This document shows positions 59,776 to 64,000 of a DNA stretch of 64,000 nucleotides, piece by piece. A program made the position numbers and the translations under genes. The first letter of the stretch is position 1; each line of letters opens with the position of its first letter. The stretch comes from Diphasiastrum complanatum (taxonomy: Eukaryota; Streptophyta; Lycopodiopsida; Lycopodiales; Lycopodiaceae): positions 18,002,718 to 18,066,717 of the forward strand of contig CM055107.1 in NCBI GenBank assembly GCA_029204225.1. Reading direction: 5' to 3'. The notes under the pieces were generated by a model that was given only the letters and a program-made list of their open reading frames with translations, did no database searches and was not told the origin of the DNA.

Positions 59776-62700
59776 ATGTCTCCAACTGAATCTAACACCC
59801 CCATTGTTTCCCCTCCTTACCATTCTTCTAAGGTCCATTTTTCAACTAAAGCCTTTAAAGATTTCCTAGCCTGTGAACTGAAATCTCCAAAATCAAAGGT
59901 GCACAATCAGTCAAGCGAGTTAGAGATGAAAATAATCAACAAACAGTATCAAAGATCCAAGAGTTGGAACAAGTGCTGGTCCAACACAAAGAAACTACTA
60001 GGACGTGGGCCATGGGCCTCATTATTCAAAAGCGACGATGGTAAGACTCTCCCACATATGACCAGTTTTATTGTTCCTATTCTTTCCAAAGAGAAATTAG
60101 GAGAACACAAAAAGCATTCAATGTGAGGGTTAGGGGTATTTCCAATACCCAAGATGCAATGCAAGAAGCTCGCAGTTTCTTAGACACTACACTTGGTCAT
60201 AATAGCAAAGGGATGGATCGTGCTTGGAAAACAAAAAAGACAATGCCACTCTCATAATCTGTTTCACATCTTTAGAGGAAAGAAAATAAATGTTGCATCT
60301 TAAAGCCAAATTGAACGAAACTATTGTCTAGTTGGATTTTTAGCTTACTTATAAACAAGTTGAAGAGAGATGGAAAGGCTTCCAAGAGGCTTGTGAATAG
60401 GGCAAAATACCATTCACATAGATGGGCATGTGAAATACATTGATGGCAAAAAGAAAGAGGCAAGTGGGTCATGGGAGCTCCTTGGATCCCACTCCACATA
60501 AGCTGCAAATGGGAGTTTCAAATTGTATTGGGATTCACTCATCATCCACGGCGGGGGGATTACACAGGGGGTTACACTATTGTTCATTGAGACACATGAG
60601 AGTTGTGAGAGAAGTTTACCTAAGTTTCCTGCGTTCATATGAAATTCGATATATAGAGTAGAGACATGATTAGCTAGTGGCAAAGGTTCAGGTCATAGTT
60701 ACCAAAATACAAAAATGTTTTCAATAGAATCAATACAACACCCAAAAATGGGAACACTAATACACATATGAATGAATAAGCCACATCATTACCATGTCAA
60801 CTTTTTGACATGAACAAATTTTTAACTACAAAATTAGAGCTTCAGATATCCCAAAAATGCTCGGAAATGGCCCAAAGATGGTCTCAAAACTTAAAAAGAC
60901 CAAAAACGGCCTAAAAACTTGAAAGTTTTACTATTTTTCCAAGGCAAACCTTGAAAAAGGCCCAAAAACAGCTAGAAAACAGCGTTTGCAGCCGTACTTG
61001 AGGTCATAAACGTTCTATTTACATTCTTTGCCCCTGACCTCCTTTAAACATTGTATTCATTATAATATGGCTTCTTCTGGTGATTATGGTTCAGGTTCTC
61101 CTAAGACCTCTTTTGTTGATTATGTTGATTTTCCCTATGCCAATGTATCACCAGATATATTCGCTACTTATAGAGAGGACAAGTACAATTGAATGACGAT
61201 TTTGATGCCAAAACTACTAGTCAAATGTCGTTTCACGCTATCGATTTATTTCGCATACCAACTATCGATGATGAGGATATGGGTATCACCAGGATTTCAG
61301 TTGATGAGCTGGGACTAGTCACAACGGATTGTGAACACGTGCTTCACTTTGGAGAAGCCCATGAGTTAGCCATTTCTAATGGCTAAGTGTATTGGCCAGT
61401 CTCTGGAGGTTTTAGTCGTCACCCTGACAATGGTGGCCATAGTGTGGTGGATCATCTCATGGGGTCGCCCTCGTTCATACGTTTCATCTCTTCCACCACC
61501 TTATCAAACCATTGATGCCTTTCTTTTGTCTTGGACACGTCATATACCCCACCACATACCCCACTCCTACCCCTAGCCATGCACCAAAATACACTTTTGA
61601 TCAAACCTTAATTTATCTTGATCGAGAATCTCTCACAACCCTGCTTCATTATTTTCCTCATGATGTTCCCTTGGAGTCTCATGCCACTTTTCTTACTATT
61701 GCTCGACGTGAAGTTGTCTCCCTTGCCTTCCCATCAGCCTCAACCTAAATCCTCCACCTAGATTTATTAAGCAAACCCTGGTACGACTATGACCATCACC
61801 ACTAGCAAGTGATCCATGCACAAAATCAATCACCCCATCTCCTTCATGATGTTAGACGTACTTGTCACCGTATTCTTTGAACTAAAAAGCACACATATGA
61901 ATCAAACGAAGGTAGAAGACATATTAAGCTTCTCTTTAGTTCCTCCATTGGTGCTTTTTGGCATGAGTTCACTCCTCATTCTCCACCCCCCTTATTGATT
62001 GATCTTCATAATTTGACTAACCATGCTACCACCTTGTACGCTATCCCTACCGACACACCCATTGTCATCTCCACCTGTCCCTCTAAGTTCTCATTCTTTA
62101 CCCCCGACATGGTTCTTGTGGCCATTAAAAAGATGAGCACAAGTCAAGCACATGACGCTAAGAACTTAGAATCAGAGGTGCTCACCCATGCCATGATACA
62201 CTTGCGACCCTACTTGATGGCCTCCTTAATCAAGCAATTATTACTGGTTTTCCCTCTTCCCAGTGCACGAATATTATCCATCCCATTCATAAGAGCAGTG
62301 ATTGCATAAGGCCAAATAATTATTGTACCATCGTGATCGGGCATGTCATTGCAAACTCTGGGCACTATCCTTCAATCTAGCGTCAGTATGGAGGCAGAAA
62401 GTTGGAGACTTTATGTTGTGCGTTAGGTAGTTTCAAGTCACATTACTCCACCATAGATCATATCATTACCCTCCGGTTCATTATTGAGCAGGCTAGGTAT
62501 AGACGTGAGAAATTTCATTGTTGCTTTGTGAACTTCAAGAAAGTTTTCAACTCAATTCCACGACCAGAGGTTGTAAGACTTGAGCTTTTCTACAAGTACC
62601 ATATTGCTAGTGATAGCACTCTTACATATGATCGTCATAAAAATTAAAAACAACGTACAACACAACATCCTCCTATAGTTAGAGCATCCAAACATACTAC

Positions 62701-63010
62701 GAGTGCACACAGTCTGAGGTCACATGCTAGCCAGATTCAAAGACAGATAGAGACATCCCCAACGTTCTTTGTTTGTAGTGATATTGATTCCTCCTACTAG
62801 GATGTCATCAGGATCTCACATCACGGCTTTCTTTAGCCGCCTTGACTGAGAGTTCACATATGTATAATGTCATATACAAGATAGGGTCTATGCACCATCT
62901 TGTATTATCTAGAAGATGCTATTTTCTCCCAAATTAGATTTAGACATTATGTAGTTCTAGTTTTTGACTTGTTATTTGGAGACATTTTATACGCTCTCTT
63001 GTATGTCATC
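59776..63010 (+). pseudogene. L1-type LINE C, decayed, ORF1-EN-RT order preserved
   Basis: ORF1: MSPTESNTPIVSPPYHSSK start, LLGRGPWASLF, VRVRGISNTQDAMQEARSFL (other frame) and LTYKQVEERWKGFQEACE to about 60480. The last segment parallels the LTFIQ.QERKK.RQEAL segment at 55.6 kb. Endonuclease end: RISVDELGLVTTDCEHVLHF, ELAISNG, GHSVVDHLMGSPSF (61230-61480). RT: TPDMVLVAIKKMSTSQAHDA (62095 on), STIDHIITLRFIIEQARYRR, CCFVNFKKVFNSIPRPEVV (62450-62580). The remainder of RT is lost after about 62600. A UTR-like GGAGACATTTTATACGCTC appears near 62985. Many stops and frameshifts are present. Order and motifs are those of plant L1 LINEs. Confidence 0.8.
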
Positions 63011-63125
63011 TGCAACATATGGTCTATGCACCATCTTGTATCTTTTATCTTGTATTATCTAGAAGATGTTGTTTTCTCCCAAATTAGATTTAGACATTAT
63101 GTAGTTCTAGTTTTTGACTTGTTGT
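62886..63125. repeat. Direct repeat, about 90-bp unit
   Basis: The block TATGCACCATCTTGTAT ... TAGATTTAGACATTATGTAG and GTTCTAGTTTTTGACTTGTT occurs at about 62888-62970 and 63025-63123. It lies at the junction between LINE pieces. Confidence 0.9.
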
Positions 63126-63835
63126 CAACAATGCTCCTTGGATGAGGTGGAGTCAGAGGAGCACTTTATCTTTAGGTGCCCGGTGTATTACGAGATCAGA
63201 GGGAGATACCATTGTTTGTTCCGTAACACACCTGTCACCCTACGATCCCTCCTAGCCTATGAGGACTCCCGATGCGCTGCACTCATGATACGAGAGATGT
63301 TTATACTCCGACAGGACTTGTGTCAAACAGCCCAGCAGAGTCATGTTTCTCAGCCTCAGATCACTTCTTTCTTCTCCAGGAGGAGAGGACGAGACCTAGT
63401 ATTTGATGATGATGATGATGGTGTTAATGACTTACCTGCCCACAGAGATCGCAGACAGCGTCCCACACATAACCATGTTGCAGCACGAGCTACTCGACTT
63501 ATCACGAGGAAACTTCTTCACCCTCCTAGATAACATCAGCGACCACCAGTGGCCCTCCATGTGGCCCGTATTACATCCTTTTATAGCATCAGCAGGACAG
63601 GATTGGATGATAGTGTCATACCCCACTCATGACTTTTAGCAGTATACATGCTCCCACATGTTTCATATATCATCACATCTATTTCAGTTCATAGTTTTAG
63701 ATTTGTTATCTCTGTTACCGTTTTGGAGACATTTCATACGCTCCCATTGTTACCACATACTTGACATGTACATTTACTAGTTTTATATGACTTTTGGCAT
63801 GGAAAAGACATTAATAAGGCTTTCTCTCTCTCTAG
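63114..63835 (+). pseudogene. LINE C2: zinc-knuckle end and 3' UTR
   Basis: Frame 63114-63533: CQQCSLDEVESEEHFIFRCP, VYYEIRGRYHCLFRNTPVTL, LAYEDSRCAALMIREMF, then a basic/acidic tail (SRRRGRDLVFDDDDDG). The 3' UTR ends GACTTTTGGCATGG (hairpin weakened by an A), ACATTAATAAGGC and a short (CT)n at about 63822-63833. It is adjoined directly by another LINE piece. Confidence 0.8.
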
Positions 63836-64000
63836 GTGAGGTGGAGTCTGAGGAGCACTTTATATTTAGGTGCCTTGAATATTATGAGATCAGAGGGCGA
63901 TATAATTGCCTCATAGCTTATGAGGACCCACGGTGTGTTGCTCTGATGGTACACGAGATGTCCAAACTATTATGATGATGACGACGACGAGGATGATGGC
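63836..64000 (+). pseudogene. LINE D fragment, joined to the CT tail of C2
   Basis: GEVESEEHFIFRCLEYYEIR then GRYNCLIAYEDPRCVALMV, with about 14 codons missing between GRYNCL and IAYEDP compared with C2. It runs to the window end, where GATGATGACGACG follows. Confidence 0.75.

Noticed and set aside
61068-61192. Separate small gene starting MASSGDYGSGSPKTSF
   Set aside because: It lies between ORF1 and endonuclease pieces of LINE C and is short; more likely part of that decayed element.

Overview
The window is nuclear DNA of a land plant with a large, repeat-dominated genome. Introns with GT..AG borders, plant-type transposons (hAT with BED and DUF659 regions, PIF/Harbinger, Ty1-copia, Ty3-gypsy, L1-type LINEs), a copia-style primer-binding site complementary to initiator tRNA-Met and very long CT/GA microsatellites all fit this. 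The style of the LINE and hAT families makes me lean towards a fern or another non-flowering lineage, but that is inference. Nothing prokaryotic is present. No complete, clearly functional host gene is visible.

Layout. 1-17.7 kb: a segmental duplication (copy 1 at 1-1530, copy 2 at 12189-17662) whose second copy was broken by a 4.2 kb non-autonomous LTR retrotransposon. Between the copies lie a dead PIF/Harbinger transposase, a fragment of a divergent hAT transposase, a solo LTR, a long inverted repeat at 8.8-9.6 kb and a trihelix-like exon fragment. 17.7-22.5 kb: a region with a short motif repeated about every 70 bp, a 39-nt leader exon shared with two other places in the window, and a decayed gypsy reverse transcriptase. 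22.5-27.1 kb: a broken PII-2-like LRR protein gene carrying a dead hAT element that was later split by a 1.15 kb inversion. 27.2-36.5 kb: long CT/GA microsatellites, decayed copia and gypsy pol pieces, and several local duplications, one with co-varying palindromes.

37.2-43.4 kb: the best preserved unit, a 6.2 kb hAT transposon with an exact 8-bp target duplication (GTTACCAC), hairpin termini, a multi-exon transposase gene with an AT-hook tail, and a small convergent antisense gene (42435-42800). That small gene's reading frame is also preserved in the decayed copy at 26.1 kb. 43.8-44.9 kb: the last three exons of an unrecognised host gene on the minus strand. The hAT element sits about 400 bp beyond its stop codon. 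45-53 kb: mostly unassigned AT-rich sequence with a second solo LTR. 54-64 kb: an array of L1-type LINE fragments whose 3' ends share a hairpin, ACATTAATAA and a (CT)n tail, with newer fragments joined directly to older tails.

The main biological story is transposon evolution. Two copies of one hAT family can be compared inside the window, which shows a conserved second gene and conserved terminal hairpins. The LINE family's CT tails probably seed some of the CT microsatellites and serve as later landing sites.
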